Shown: positions 51,379-62,049, numbered from the stretch's first letter. The stretch is 64,000 bases of DNA from Streptomyces sp. Y2F8-2 (GCF_014905555.1 NZ_BNGS01000008.1:1-64000), one strand, 5' to 3'. Translations and numbers: made by a program. The notes: a model not told the origin generated them from the letters alone.

Positions 51379-53679
51379 TCACCCGGGGTGGACCGTGAGG
51401 TACGTCCACTGGCTCCACACGCTGCCGGTCTGTGCGCCCTTGGCCGGTGGCGTGTAGTGGCCGCGGATGCGGTAGTGGTCGTTGCTCGTGAAGAGCTTCA
51501 GAGCCCGGACGTAGCCGTACCAGCCGTCGGCGTACACGCCCCCGCAGTCCTGCGCGGTGACCTGATGCCAGGCCCCCGAGTAGTAGTGCTCGAGGTACAC
51601 CGTCATGTGACCGCCCGACTGGCGGGGAGTGACCAGGAGGTTGAAGCCCATGTTGACTTCGGACTTGTAGAAGACCTGGTAGGTGGTGGTTCCGATGCGG
51701 GTGGTCCCGGTCGGCCACTGCATCTGCGTCCGGACCGTCGGCGTGACGGTCGTACCGGTCGTCACCGTGCGCGGCGCATAGCGGTAGTCGCCCGCGAAGG
51801 CCGCGCTGAAGACGGTGTTGCGGCTGATCCTGTAGTACGCCACGAGGTTGCCGTATGCGTCGACCTTGCCGCTCTTGAGCTGCGTCCGCGACGCGCCCGC
51901 GGGCTGGGCGTACAGCGTCACGACACGGGAGTTGTACGTCGTCCCCAGGTGCGCGGTCACCTTGACGGTCGCGCCGGAGTGGTACGACTTCGCGTCGGTC
52001 GCCACACTCAGGCCCGGAGTGGCCCGAGACACCTGCACCTTCGCCGACGCCGCGACCGGGAGGTAGGACGTGCCGCCGTCGTAGGTGAAGGCGTAGGTGT
52101 TCGCGCCGCCGACCTGCGGGGTGTCGTGGAAGACGAAACCGCCGTCAGCGGCGACGGGCACGGTGCCCACCGCATAGCCGGAGGGGTGCGCCTGGTCGGT
52201 CTTGACGACGTGGACCGCGCCGGTCGTCACATGCGCGTGCGGCCAGGTGAGCCGACCGGTGACGCTCATCGCTGCGGCACGGTTCGCAGCGGAGGGAGCG
52301 GTCAGCGCCATGGTGGGCGCGTACTTCGCCACCGGGATGTCGAAGGTCCGGCTCGCCGGGGCGTAGTGGCCGCCTCCCGAGTAGTCGACGCGGAAGCTCA
52401 GGGAGCCGGTGGCAGGAGCGGTGCCGGCGACGGAGTAGGAGCCGAAGAAGTCGACCGGTATGTGTGCCGGGGTGCTTGTCGGGTCCGGGATGAGCAGGCC
52501 GTCCGGATCGGCGTCGTCGTAGCGGGTCATCCGTACGGTGCCCGGAATCATGGACTCCCCGGCACTGAGGCTGAGCGGCGAGTCGAAGTCCGTCCGGAAC
52601 GTGTAGGCCTCGCCGGGGGCGAGCGGGGTGGTGGTCGAGCTGCCGTAGAGACGGACCCAGGCGGTTTCGGGGTCACGGGCTGTCCGGAGCGTCGGGGTGC
52701 CTCCGGCGGCGTCCACGCCCACGGCGTAGAGCCGGCTCCCGTCCGGTGCCCAGGCGAGGCCGTCCGGGGCCAGGCGCAGCGGGTCGTCGAAGTAGTACTC
52801 GCGGTAGTAGCCCGCGCCTGTTTCCGGAAATGCCTCGAAGGCGCCATTGCAGCCGCAGCCGGCCAGAGTGCCGTCCGGGGCCACGGCGACGGCGTCGGCG
52901 GCCACCGGCGTGGCGAACTGCCCGTCGACCGCCAGGTCCGAGACCCGGTACCGGTTGCTGCTCGCGCGCAGCCAGGACGAGACCGCCAGATGCTGCCCGT
53001 CCGCCGTGACCGCGAAGTCGCTCAGGTCGGGGACGGGCAGCGCCTTCGCGGCCTGCCGGGTCAGCGCACCGCCCTCGGCCCGGTACGTGACGACGGCGGA
53101 GGTGTCGCCCGTCTGCGCGGCGGCCGCGAGGACGCCGGAGGGCGTCGGGGTCGTCGTCAGCATCGGCGCTGCCGGCCAACTGCCGGAATCCTGCCGCACC
53201 GTGACGGTTCCGGCCCCGTCGACGGATCCGATGCCGCCGGCGCCCGCCGTGCCGTACCCGAACCAGAGGGTGCCCCCGGCGACGGCCAGCGAGTCCGGAC
53301 GGGTGCCCGCGCCCGTGCCGTACCTAGCGGACTCGGTCAGGCTCTCCGTGCTGATCGCCGCGATCACGTCCTGGTCGGGCAGAGCCGCGTACAGTGCGGA
53401 TCCGTCGTCGGAGAGGGCGAGACCGGTGGCGCCCGGCTCACCGCCGATCATCGTCGGGTTCCCACCGTCGAGGTCGGTGACGAGAATGCCGTCGGTGCCG
53501 GAGCCGCCGCTGATGAACAGGTGTCCGTGCGGGGCGTCCACCACCATGTGCGCGAAGTGCGCAATCGGCAGCGGTACGTCCGAGGCCGCGTACGAGTCGA
53601 CCGTGCCGGGACCGAGGACGGTCGTCAGTCCGAGGAGCAGAGCTGCGGCGGTTGGCGGCGAGAATCGCGCCAGCTTCAT
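51379..53679 (-). CDS. Secreted beta-propeller/Ig-like protein (paralogue B), copy 2
   Basis: Identical to 17611-19911: propeller followed by several Ig-like domains. Confidence 0.86.
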   Translation of the reverse strand: MKLARFSPPTAAALLLGLTTVLGPGTVDSYAASDVPLPIAHFAHMVVDAPHGHLFISGGSGTDGILVTDLDGGNPTMIGGEPGATGLALSDDGSALYAALPDQDVIAAISTESLTESARYGTGAGTRPDSLAVAGGTLWFGYGTAGAGGIGSVDGAGTVTVRQDSGSWPAAPMLTTTPTPSGVLAAAAQTGDTSAVVTYRAEGGALTRQAAKALPVPDLSDFAVTADGQHLAVSSWLRASSNRYRVSDLAVDGQFATPVAADAVAVAPDGTLAGCGCNGAFEAFPETGAGYYREYYFDDPLRLAPDGLAWAPDGSRLYAVGVDAAGGTPTLRTARDPETAWVRLYGSSTTTPLAPGEAYTFRTDFDSPLSLSAGESMIPGTVRMTRYDDADPDGLLIPDPTSTPAHIPVDFFGSYSVAGTAPATGSLSFRVDYSGGGHYAPASRTFDIPVAKYAPTMALTAPSAANRAAAMSVTGRLTWPHAHVTTGAVHVVKTDQAHPSGYAVGTVPVAADGGFVFHDTPQVGGANTYAFTYDGGTSYLPVAASAKVQVSRATPGLSVATDAKSYHSGATVKVTAHLGTTYNSRVVTLYAQPAGASRTQLKSGKVDAYGNLVAYYRISRNTVFSAAFAGDYRYAPRTVTTGTTVTPTVRTQMQWPTGTTRIGTTTYQVFYKSEVNMGFNLLVTPRQSGGHMTVYLEHYYSGAWHQVTAQDCGGVYADGWYGYVRALKLFTSNDHYRIRGHYTPPAKGAQTGSVWSQWTYLTVHPG

Positions 53680-53789
53680 GAAAGGCCCCCACACAACCTT
53701 CACGATCAAGGGGCGCAACCTAGCACGGAAAGATCAGCTGCCGATAGCGGGCGGGCGGAGATCACCCTCGAACGCGTCGTCCAGGGCGA

Positions 53790-53826
53790 CGGAGCGGGCG
53801 CCCTCGCCTCGAGGACGCCCGCTCCG
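53790..53826. terminator. Terminator after the NDH-2-like gene, copy 2
   Basis: 11-bp stem, as at 20022-20058. Confidence 0.65.
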
Positions 53827-53835
53827 CGGGGCGCG

Positions 53836-55044
53836 TCAGGCCGGGGTCCCGACCGCCGGGCCCGTCCGGGCAGGCTCCTGCACTACGCGGCGGGTCCGGG
53901 TCGGTACCCCGAGCGTCGGGTTGGCGATGCTCCAGGCCGCGCCCTTGCAGACCAGCTCCTTGTAGAGGGCGGCGAGCCGTCCTGTCAGGGCCGCCCGGAC
54001 GGCGCGGTCGTCGGCGGTGACGTACTGGATCAGGCCTTCCCTGCGGCCCAGCGAGATGCACTGGTTGAAGTAGCGCAGCGGTGCGTTCGGGAGCTTCCCG
54101 CCGGTCAGGCGCGCGGCGATGGCGTCGGCGGCCTGCCACGCCATGGGGGTGCCCGAGGCGCACGACATCCGCAGCGGCTTGTCGCCGGGGCCCATCGCCA
54201 TGGCCGCGTCGCCGACGGCGTACACGTCGGGGTGCGAGACCGAGCGCATGGTTCGGTCGACCACGATCCGGCCCGTGTCGGTGACTTCCAGGGTGGTGGC
54301 CTTCGCGATCGGGTGGACGGCGAAGCCGGTGGTCCACACGGTGACCGCGGCGGGGACGGACGTGCCGTCGGCGGTGGTGACGCGGTCGGCCTCGACGGCG
54401 GTGACGTCGGCGTGTTCGTGCACGGTGACGCCGAGCTTGCCGAAGACCTGCCGCAGGTGCCGGCGGCCCTTGGGCGAGAGCCAGTCGCCGAGGCCGCCGC
54501 GGGCGGCGAGGGCGACATCGAGGTCCGGGCGGGCCTCGGCGATCTCGGCCGCGGCCTCCAGGCCGGTGAGTCCGCCGCCGACCACGACCACGGGCTGTCC
54601 GGCGTCCAGGCGGGCCAGGCGCTCGCGCAGCCGGAGCGCTCCGGGACGACTGGCGATCTCGTGGGCGTGCTCGGCGGTGCCGGGGACGCCCTGGTCGTTC
54701 CAGCCGCTGCCGAGGGCGTACACGAGGGTGTCGTACGCCAGCTCCTCCATCCGCCCCTCGGTGCCGTTCGCGTCGACGACGGTCACGGTCCTGCGGTCGA
54801 CGTCGACGCCGGTGACCTTCGCGAGCTTCAGTTCGACGCCGGTGCCCGCGAAGATCTCGCGGAGCGCCCGGCGTTCGAGGTCCTGGCCGACCGCGAGCTG
54901 GTGCATCCGGACGCGCTCGACGAAGTCGGGCTCGGCGTTGACGAGGGTGATGGCGACGTCTTCACGGCGCAGCCGCTTGGCGAGGCGCCCGGCGGCGATG
55001 GCTCCGGCGTATCCGGCTCCGAGGACGACGATGCGGTGCTGCAT
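53836..55044 (-). CDS. NDH-2-like oxidoreductase, copy 2
   Basis: Identical to 20068-21276, with both dinucleotide-binding motifs; paired with the second ECF41-type gene. Confidence 0.9.
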   Translation of the reverse strand: MQHRIVVLGAGYAGAIAAGRLAKRLRREDVAITLVNAEPDFVERVRMHQLAVGQDLERRALREIFAGTGVELKLAKVTGVDVDRRTVTVVDANGTEGRMEELAYDTLVYALGSGWNDQGVPGTAEHAHEIASRPGALRLRERLARLDAGQPVVVVGGGLTGLEAAAEIAEARPDLDVALAARGGLGDWLSPKGRRHLRQVFGKLGVTVHEHADVTAVEADRVTTADGTSVPAAVTVWTTGFAVHPIAKATTLEVTDTGRIVVDRTMRSVSHPDVYAVGDAAMAMGPGDKPLRMSCASGTPMAWQAADAIAARLTGGKLPNAPLRYFNQCISLGRREGLIQYVTADDRAVRAALTGRLAALYKELVCKGAAWSIANPTLGVPTRTRRVVQEPARTGPAVGTPA

Positions 55045-55127
55045 CTTCCTTGCTCCTGTCTCGAGCGCTGCTGTCGTGGCGGGTTCGCCCCTTGAACCGG
55101 GCGGCCCGCCGTTTCCTGACAGGAACG

Positions 55128-55149
55128 CGATGTGAAGCACCTCACATCG
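55128..55149. promoter_or_regulatory. Palindrome between sigma factor and oxidoreductase genes, copy 2
   Basis: CGATGTGA-N6-TCACATCG, as at 21360-21381. Confidence 0.5.
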
Positions 55150-55161
55150 GGGTCGGAAGAG

Positions 55162-56106
55162 TCAGAAGGCGCTGAGCAGGGGTTCGCCGTGGTCGGCGGC
55201 CGCCCATCGCCGGGTCGCGCGTTCGAGCTTGTCGGGGTTGACCTGGTTGCGGAAGGCGGCGATGCCCTCGGCGGTGATCTCCAGGCACATGACGCCGACG
55301 ACCCGGCCGTCGACGACCGCCACGAGGGCGGGGTCGCCGTTGGCGGTCGTGGCGTACACCTCGGGTGAGCCGCCGACCAGGGCCTGCTTGGCCTTGCTCG
55401 GTTTGAACAGGCCGCGCATGAACTTCGCGACCGCCAGGGCGCCTTCGAACGCCTTGGCGCGGGCCGGGACCTTCCCGCCGCCGTCGCCGATCGAGACGGC
55501 GTCCTGGGTGAGCAGCCGCACGAGCGGCTCCGTCCGGCCGCTGGTGGCGGCCGCGAGGAACTCATGGACGATCCGCCGGGCGGCGGCCTCGTCGATCTCG
55601 CTGCGGGCCCTGCCGTCCGCGACGTGCTTCTTCGCGCGGTGGAAGATCTGCTGGCTGGCGGCCTCGGTGATGTCGAGGATCTCGGCGATCTCCCGGTGCG
55701 GGTAGTCGAAGGCCTCCCGCAGCACGTACACCGCCCGCTCGTTCGGGGAGAGACGCTCCAGCAGGGCGAGCACCGCGTACGAGACCGATTCGCGCTGTTC
55801 GGCCGTGTCCGCCGGGCCGAGCATCGGATCCCCGGCGAGCAGCGGCTCGGGGAGCCACTGGCCCACGTAGGTCTCGCGCCGGGCGCGGGCCGAGGTGAGC
55901 TGGTTGAGGCACAGGTTGGTGAGGACCTTCGTCAGCCAGGCCTCGGGGACCTCGATGCGGTCGACGTCGGAGGCCTGCCAGCGCAGGAACGTCTCCTGCA
56001 CGGCGTCCTCGGCCTCGCTCGCGGAGCCGAGGAGGCGGTAGGCGATGGCCTCCAGGCGGGACCTGGAGGCCTCGAACCGGTCCACGTCGCTCATGGTCAG
56101 GGCCAT
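55162..56106 (-). CDS. ECF41-type sigma factor, copy 2
   Basis: Identical to 21394-22338, with the DGGGK and NPDKL motifs of its built-in regulatory domain. Confidence 0.92.
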   Translation of the reverse strand: MALTMSDVDRFEASRSRLEAIAYRLLGSASEAEDAVQETFLRWQASDVDRIEVPEAWLTKVLTNLCLNQLTSARARRETYVGQWLPEPLLAGDPMLGPADTAEQRESVSYAVLALLERLSPNERAVYVLREAFDYPHREIAEILDITEAASQQIFHRAKKHVADGRARSEIDEAAARRIVHEFLAAATSGRTEPLVRLLTQDAVSIGDGGGKVPARAKAFEGALAVAKFMRGLFKPSKAKQALVGGSPEVYATTANGDPALVAVVDGRVVGVMCLEITAEGIAAFRNQVNPDKLERATRRWAAADHGEPLLSAF

Positions 56107-56363
56107 GGCCCTGATCCTAGCCGTCGCGATGCGCGACGACCTTCGCATGACGGGGGCGGCCGTGCGCTGCTCGGCACCGGGCTGCTCGAACTGCCCGGCG
56201 CCCACAACGACAACACGGCCCATCCCGGGCCCCGCCGGCGTCTGCGCGAGCTTCTGCGCGACACGGCCTGACACGGGTGGCGACCCCGGCGTCGAGGTGG
56301 GGGCGCTCGACAGGACGGCGAGGAAGGTGCGTCGTGACGGAGCGGCAGTTAGCCTCCCCGTCC

Positions 56364-56858
56364 ATGAACTGGCTTCCCGATGACTTCGTCCACCCCGTCC
56401 GCGTGCCACTCCCCGGTGGCCATCACCTGCGCCCCATCTCCGCCGCCGACACGGACCTCGACTACCCGGCGGTCATGGGATCGCGGGAACGGCTGTGGTC
56501 CATCTTCGGCGAGGCATGGGGCTGGCCTCCCGCCACCCTGACGTACGACCAGGACCGCGACGACCTGCTGCACCACGAGCGGGAGATCGCCGAGCACAAG
56601 GCCTTCAACTACGCGCTCTTCGACGAGGCCGGCACCGCCCTGCTGGGCTGTGTGTACATCGACCCGCCGGAGAAGACCGGCGCCGATGCCGAGGTCTCCT
56701 GGTGGGTGGTGGACGACCAGGTCGGCACCGACCTCGAACGCACCCTGGACGCGTTCGTCCCGCAGTGGATCGCCGACGCCTGGCCCTTCCGCGAGCCGCG
56801 CTACATAGGGCGCGACCTCACCTGGAAGGAGTGGCTCGCTCTCCCCGACAACGTCTGA
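56364..56858 (+). CDS. GNAT-like protein, copy 2
   Basis: Identical to 22596-23090, with the same choice between ATG and the upstream GTG (56334) that would include a TTA codon. Confidence 0.78.
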   Translation: MNWLPDDFVHPVRVPLPGGHHLRPISAADTDLDYPAVMGSRERLWSIFGEAWGWPPATLTYDQDRDDLLHHEREIAEHKAFNYALFDEAGTALLGCVYIDPPEKTGADAEVSWWVVDDQVGTDLERTLDAFVPQWIADAWPFREPRYIGRDLTWKEWLALPDNV

Positions 56859-56860
56859 CA

Positions 56861-56884
56861 AACCCCGGGCCAGGGCCTGGGGTT
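56861..56884. terminator. Bidirectional terminator, copy 2
   Basis: 11-bp stem with one mismatch, as at 23093-23116. Confidence 0.75.
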
Positions 56885-56889
56885 CGTGG

Positions 56890-57834
56890 TCAGTTGCGAG
56901 CCGGGGGCCACGCCACGACCGCGCCGGGTGCCTCGGGCGCGAGCGCCGGGTGCGCGGTGAGCAGGTCGGCGAGGTCGACACGGATGAGGAACTCGCGCCG
57001 GATGCGGTCGGCGACGTCGGAGACCTCTTCCGAGCCGTCGTCGGCGGGGTCGATGTGGACGCGGTACGGCCGCTGTCCGGCGGGGAGCGCGACGATGCGG
57101 GCGATCTCGTCGGAGACCATCGAGGCGTCCGCGTCCTCGGGGGCCAGCGCGGCCAGCTTCTGGGCGACCTGTTCCATGAGGCCGGGGTACTTCGTCTCGT
57201 ACTCCGCCTCGGTGGCGCTGTCGGCGGGGTGGCCGGAGTGGGCGAAGTGATGGGTGCCGCTGGTGAACGAGCCGGGAACCACGATGGAGGTCTCCACCCC
57301 CCAGCGCGCGAGCTCGGCGGCGTAGCTCACGGCCAGGGAGTCCATGGCGGCCTTGGCGGCGAAGTAGGGGGCGAGGTACGGCGGGGTGCCGCCCTTGACG
57401 CTCGAGCTGGACACCCAGATCACCAGGCCCCGGCCCGCCTTCCGCAGGTGGGGCAGGACCGCCCGGTTGACGCGCTGGGTGGAGAGGACGTTCACGTCGT
57501 ACAGCTCGGCGAGCTGCTCGGGGGTGAACGCCTCGGCCGGTCCGGTGACCATGTGCCCGGCGTTGTGGATCAGGACGTCGATGCGGCCGTGCTCGGTGAC
57601 GACCCGGTCGATGGCGGCGTCCACGGACGCCTGGGAGTTGACGTCGAGTTCGATGGCGCGCAGGTCGACGCCGTGCCGGGCGCTGTAGTCGGCGGCGGCT
57701 TCGACCTGCGGCGCGTTGCGGGTGCCGGTCTGGCGCATGCCGGCGTAGACGGTGTGGCCGGAGTCGGCGAGGGCGCGGGCGGTCAGGGCGCCGAAGCCGC
57801 TGGAGGCACCGGTGATCACGACGATGTTCTTCAT
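56890..57834 (-). CDS. Short-chain dehydrogenase (314 residues), copy 2
   Basis: Identical to 23122-24066 (TGASSGFG, YFAAK). Confidence 0.9.
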   Translation of the reverse strand: MKNIVVITGASSGFGALTARALADSGHTVYAGMRQTGTRNAPQVEAAADYSARHGVDLRAIELDVNSQASVDAAIDRVVTEHGRIDVLIHNAGHMVTGPAEAFTPEQLAELYDVNVLSTQRVNRAVLPHLRKAGRGLVIWVSSSSVKGGTPPYLAPYFAAKAAMDSLAVSYAAELARWGVETSIVVPGSFTSGTHHFAHSGHPADSATEAEYETKYPGLMEQVAQKLAALAPEDADASMVSDEIARIVALPAGQRPYRVHIDPADDGSEEVSDVADRIRREFLIRVDLADLLTAHPALAPEAPGAVVAWPPARN

Positions 57835-57921
57835 GGGAGTTCTCTCCTCGAGAGATGGCTTCGCGGTCGGGTGGGGGAGGGCTTCGGGACGGGAGGGCGT
57901 CAGGGAGGGGAGGTGGCCGGG

Positions 57922-58668
57922 TCAGGCCACGCCGCCGTTGGCGTACAGGACCTGGCCGTTGATCCAGCGCGCCGGGCCGGCGAGGAACGCGACCGCCTCG
58001 GCGATGTCCTCCGGCGTGCCCAGGCGCTCCAGGGGAGCTGCCTTGGACAGGTTGTCGATCGCGGCCTGGTCCTTGCCCTCCAGGAACAGGGGCGTGGCGG
58101 TGGGGCCGGGGGCCACCGCGTTGACGGTGACGTCCTTGCCCCGCAGTTCGCGGGCCAGGACCAGGGTCATGGCCTCGACCGCGCCCTTGCTCGCCGCGTA
58201 GGCGCCGTAGTTCGGGAACTGCAGGCGGGTGACCGAGGTCGAGAAGTTGATGATCGCGCCACCGGCGCGCACCCGGCGGGCCGCCTGCTGGGAGACCACG
58301 AAGGTGCCGCGGATGTTGGTGCGGTGCATCCGGTCCAGGTCGTCCAGGTCGAGCGTGGCGATCGGTGACAGCAGCATGATGCCCGCCGTGTTGACGACGA
58401 CGTCGATGCCGCCGAACTCCCTCTCCACGGTGTCGAACGCCTCCGCCATGGCGTGCTCGTCGGCGATGTCGCCGCCGACCGCGATCGCCCGGCCGCCCGC
58501 CGCGGTGACCGCGGCGACCGTGTCGTCGGCGCGGGCCTTGTTGCCGGCGTAGTGCACGCCGACGGCGATGCCGTCCCTGGCGAGGCGCTCGACGACGGCG
58601 CGGCCGATGCCGCCGGAGCCGCCGGTGACCAGGGCGACGCGGGGCGTGGTGGTGGTGTTGTCGGTCAT
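57922..58668 (-). CDS. Short-chain dehydrogenase (248 residues), copy 2
   Basis: Identical to 24154-24900 (TGGSGGIG, YAASK). Confidence 0.92.
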   Translation of the reverse strand: MTDNTTTTPRVALVTGGSGGIGRAVVERLARDGIAVGVHYAGNKARADDTVAAVTAAGGRAIAVGGDIADEHAMAEAFDTVEREFGGIDVVVNTAGIMLLSPIATLDLDDLDRMHRTNIRGTFVVSQQAARRVRAGGAIINFSTSVTRLQFPNYGAYAASKGAVEAMTLVLARELRGKDVTVNAVAPGPTATPLFLEGKDQAAIDNLSKAAPLERLGTPEDIAEAVAFLAGPARWINGQVLYANGGVA

Positions 58669-58709
58669 GGTGTTCCGTCCTTCGTGGCTGTGGGTTACGG
58701 GTGGGTGGG

Positions 58710-59717
58710 TCAGCGTTCGCTGTCGAGCGTGGCCATGAGGGGGGCCGCGTAGCGCTCCCCGGCGGCGGAACCGGCGGGGACCGCCGCCTCGATCTCGGCG
58801 AGGGCATCGGCGTCCAGGTCGAGGCCGGCGGCGCCGAGGGATTCGGTCAGGCGCTCCCTCCGGCGGGCACCGATCAGGGGGACGATGTCCTGGCCCTGGG
58901 CGGCCACCCAGGCGATGGCGACCTGACCGGTGGTGGCGCCCAGGCGCTCCGCCACGCGTCCCAGTGCCTCGACCAGGCGGAGGTTGGCCTCGAGGTTCTC
59001 GCCCTGGAAGCGTGGGCTGTGGGCGCGGAAGTCGTCGGCGCCCAGGTTCCGCGCGGCGCTCCAGTGGCCGCTGAGCAGGCCCCGGGAGAGCACGCCGTAG
59101 GCGGTCAGCCCGATGCCGAGCTCGCGCAGCGCCGGAATGACGGACGCCTCCGGGCCGCGGGAGAGCAGCGAGTACTCGATCTGTACGTCGCTGACCGGTG
59201 CGACGGCCGCGGCGCGGCGGATGGTGTCCGCACCGACCTCCGACAGACCGATGTGCCGGATGAAGCCGGCCTGCTGCATCTCCGCGAGCGCGCCGACGGT
59301 CTCCTCGACAGGGATGTCCGGGTTGAGGCGGGCGGGACGGTAGATGTCGATGTAGTCGGTGTTCAGCCGCCGCAGGGAGTAGGCGAGGCGGTCCTTGACC
59401 GCGGCCGGGGAGACGTCGTACGGCACGGGCTGGAAGGCGCCGTCGGGGGTGCGGCGGGAGCCGAACTTGACGCTCAGGACGACCTCGTCGCGCCTGCGTT
59501 CCTTCAGCGCCCGGGCGATGAGCATCTCGTTGGCGCCCGATCCGTAGAAGTCCGCGGTGTCGATGAGGTTCAGACCCGCGTCGATCGCGGCGTGCAGGGT
59601 GGCGACGCTCTCGGCGTCGTCGGCGGGCCCGTACAGGTCGGACATGCCCATGGCCCCCAGGCCGATGGCGGACACCTCCGGTCCGTACGCACCGAGCTTG
59701 CGGGTCGCGACGGTCAT
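58710..59717 (-). CDS. Aldo/keto reductase, copy 2
   Basis: Identical to 24942-25949; first gene of the second AKR-SDR-SDR operon. Confidence 0.92.
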   Translation of the reverse strand: MTVATRKLGAYGPEVSAIGLGAMGMSDLYGPADDAESVATLHAAIDAGLNLIDTADFYGSGANEMLIARALKERRRDEVVLSVKFGSRRTPDGAFQPVPYDVSPAAVKDRLAYSLRRLNTDYIDIYRPARLNPDIPVEETVGALAEMQQAGFIRHIGLSEVGADTIRRAAAVAPVSDVQIEYSLLSRGPEASVIPALRELGIGLTAYGVLSRGLLSGHWSAARNLGADDFRAHSPRFQGENLEANLRLVEALGRVAERLGATTGQVAIAWVAAQGQDIVPLIGARRRERLTESLGAAGLDLDADALAEIEAAVPAGSAAGERYAAPLMATLDSER

Positions 59718-59848
59718 GGCGGTTCTCCTCGGTCTCGGGGCGAACACCCCGGTTCGCGGGCGTGGGGGGCTTCGGAAGCGTCGGTTCGCGAGCGACGAGG
59801 GCGTCGGGCAGTGGATCACCCGATCGTCATATCGCCGATCACCGGTCT

Positions 59849-59901
59849 GACACATCAACGCTAACACATCATCGATGCACCGCAAGTGTTATCGTCGATG
59901 T
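59849..59901. promoter_or_regulatory. Operator-like repeats before TetR, copy 2
   Basis: Same CACATCA(A/T)CG pair and TAACAC/GTGTTA pair as at 26081-26133. Confidence 0.45.
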
Positions 59902-60687
59902 ATGGCAACGGTCGACACGACGACAGCGCAGCCCCGCGAGCGGATCCTGCAGGCCGCGGCAGCCCTGCTCGCCGAAGGCGGACGGGAGGCCGTGTCCACC
60001 CGTGCGGTCAGCGCGGCCGCCGGAGTGCAGGCGCAGACGATCTACCGGCACTTCGGTGACATGCAGGGACTGCTCGACGAGGTGGCCCGGCGCGGATACG
60101 CGTCCTACCTGGCCGCGAAGCAGGCCCAGGACACGGACGGTGATCCCGTGGCGCAGCTGCGGAGCGGCTGGGACATGCACGTGGCCTTCGGACTGGCCAA
60201 TCCCGCGCTCTACCGGCTGCTGTACACCGAACCGCGGCCCGGCCAGCAGTTCGCGGTCACGGGTGACGCCCACCAGGTGCTGCTGCGCATCGTCGAACGG
60301 GTGGCCAAGGCCGGCCGGCTTCGGACGGGCGTCGAGGCCGCCGCCACGATGATCCACTCCTCGGGCATGGGGGTGACGCTCACGCTGATCGCCGCGCAGG
60401 CCGACGGCAGGCTGTCCGACTACGAAGGTCTGTCCGACAACGTCCGGGAAGCCGTGCTGGACTCCGTGCTCGCCCCGGCCGACGACACCGCTGCCCGGCC
60501 GAGTGCCGGCGCCCACCACGCCGCCGTGCACGCCGTCGCCCTGAAGTCCTTGATGCGCGACGGGGTGCGGTCCCTGACCTTCGGGGAGCGCACCCTGCTC
60601 GGCGAGTGGCTGGACCGCATCGCCGCCGAGGACGCTCAGGAGGTCGGCGCCGCGGAGCCCGGCGGGGAACCCGCGCGGCGGCGATAG
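59902..60687 (+). CDS. TetR-family regulator of the AKR/SDR operon, copy 2
   Basis: Identical to 26134-26919. Two copies of the repressor with two copies of its operator should leave control roughly balanced. Confidence 0.9.
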   Translation: MATVDTTTAQPRERILQAAAALLAEGGREAVSTRAVSAAAGVQAQTIYRHFGDMQGLLDEVARRGYASYLAAKQAQDTDGDPVAQLRSGWDMHVAFGLANPALYRLLYTEPRPGQQFAVTGDAHQVLLRIVERVAKAGRLRTGVEAAATMIHSSGMGVTLTLIAAQADGRLSDYEGLSDNVREAVLDSVLAPADDTAARPSAGAHHAAVHAVALKSLMRDGVRSLTFGERTLLGEWLDRIAAEDAQEVGAAEPGGEPARRR

Positions 60688-60695
60688 CGGACCGA

Positions 60696-60935
60696 TCAGG
60701 CGGCAAGCGCCGTCCGCAGGGCGGCGACGGCCTGCCGGATCGCGGCCTCGGCGGCGTGGGTCCCACGCAGGGCGTTCAGCATGACGAAGTCGTGGATGAC
60801 GCCCTGGTAGCGGACCGCGGTCACCGGAACGCCCGCCTGGCGCAGCTTGTTCGCGTACGCCTCGCCCTCGTCGCGCAGGACGTCCGCCGCGTCCTCGTGG
60901 GCGTGTCCCGGGCCACCCTCCGACGGCTTTGCCAT
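60696..60935 (-). pseudogene. Alpha/beta-hydrolase remnant, copy 2
   Basis: Same C-terminal esterase fragment as 26928-27167. Confidence 0.78.
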
Positions 60936-61033
60936 CTCTTTACAACCCGTCCTCGCGCCGCCTCGTCTCTCCGCTCGATCCGTGATTCAGCCCGCCGCAG
61001 TACCCGGGCGGACCGACGAAAGAGAGCGATTCG

Positions 61034-61426
61034 ATGCGCCGAACTGTCCTCAGCGCCATGGCACTTGCGTGCACCGCCGTGCTGGCGGGCACCGTGCCCG
61101 CGTTCGCCCACGGGGCGTCCCCCTCCCCGACCGTTCCCGCGGCCACCGCCTCCCCGTCCACCGCCCCGGAGCGGACCGCGGCGCCGACCGCCGCCCCGGA
61201 ACGGACCGCTGCGCCGACCGCCGCGAGCGCGGTTCCGAGTGCCGCGCCGACGAGGGCGCGCGGCCAGGTCTCGGTCGTCCCCAGCGGCGCGCCCGACACC
61301 GGTGTGACGGCGGGGACCTCCCGGTCCGTGTCCCCCGGGCTGATCGGCGCGGGCGCCGGCCTGGTGCTGGTCGGCGGTGGCGCTGCCCTCCACGTCGTAC
61401 GCCGCCGGCGGGCGACCGGGGCATGA
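61034..61426 (+). CDS. APDTG surface protein, copy 2
   Basis: Identical to 27266-27658; signal peptide, Pro/Ala stalk, APDTG, membrane segment, RRRR tail. Confidence 0.75.
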   Translation: MRRTVLSAMALACTAVLAGTVPAFAHGASPSPTVPAATASPSTAPERTAAPTAAPERTAAPTAASAVPSAAPTRARGQVSVVPSGAPDTGVTAGTSRSVSPGLIGAGAGLVLVGGGAALHVVRRRRATGA

Positions 61427-62049
61427 CCCGGATCTCCAGGCGCGCCTTCGCCATCTCGGCGACGGCCGCGCTGCTCGCGGGCTGCGGCGGCCACGAGGCC
61501 GGCCGGTCCTCCGCCACCCTTCCAGGAACCGTCCGTCCCGGCAGTACGCCACCGCCCGCGTCGGCCTCCGCGAAACCGGCACCGGCGCTGGAGCGTTCGG
61601 CCCCCGTCAGGCTGCGGATCCCGGCCATCGGGGTCGACACCCCGGTCATGCGGCTGGGGCTGGCGCAGGACGGCAGTGTGCAGGTGCCGCCGGTCACCGC
61701 ACACGACCGGGCGGGCTGGTACTGGCACTCGCCGACACCGGGCCAGGTCGGGCCGTCGGTCATCCTCGGCCATGTCACGGTCGGCAGCTACGGGGACGGG
61801 GTCTTCCGTCACCTCGCGGAGCTGCACCGGGGCGACCGGATCGTGGTGCGCCTGGAGAACGGAACGGCGGCCGTGTTCACGGTCAGCGCCGTACGGACGG
61901 TCGCCAAGGCGGACTTCCCGACGGAGGAGGTCTACGGGAACGTGAACCGCCCGGAGTTGCGGCTGATCACCTGCGGGGGTCCCCGTACCGGCGACGGATA
62001 CCTCGACAACGTGATCGTCTTCGCGGCGCTCACCACGTCCACGCCCTGA
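61423..62049 (+). CDS. Class F sortase, copy 2
   Basis: Identical to 27655-28281; His, Cys and Arg of the active site present; ATGA overlap with its probable substrate gene. Confidence 0.9.
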   Translation: MTRISRRAFAISATAALLAGCGGHEAGRSSATLPGTVRPGSTPPPASASAKPAPALERSAPVRLRIPAIGVDTPVMRLGLAQDGSVQVPPVTAHDRAGWYWHSPTPGQVGPSVILGHVTVGSYGDGVFRHLAELHRGDRIVVRLENGTAAVFTVSAVRTVAKADFPTEEVYGNVNRPELRLITCGGPRTGDGYLDNVIVFAALTTSTP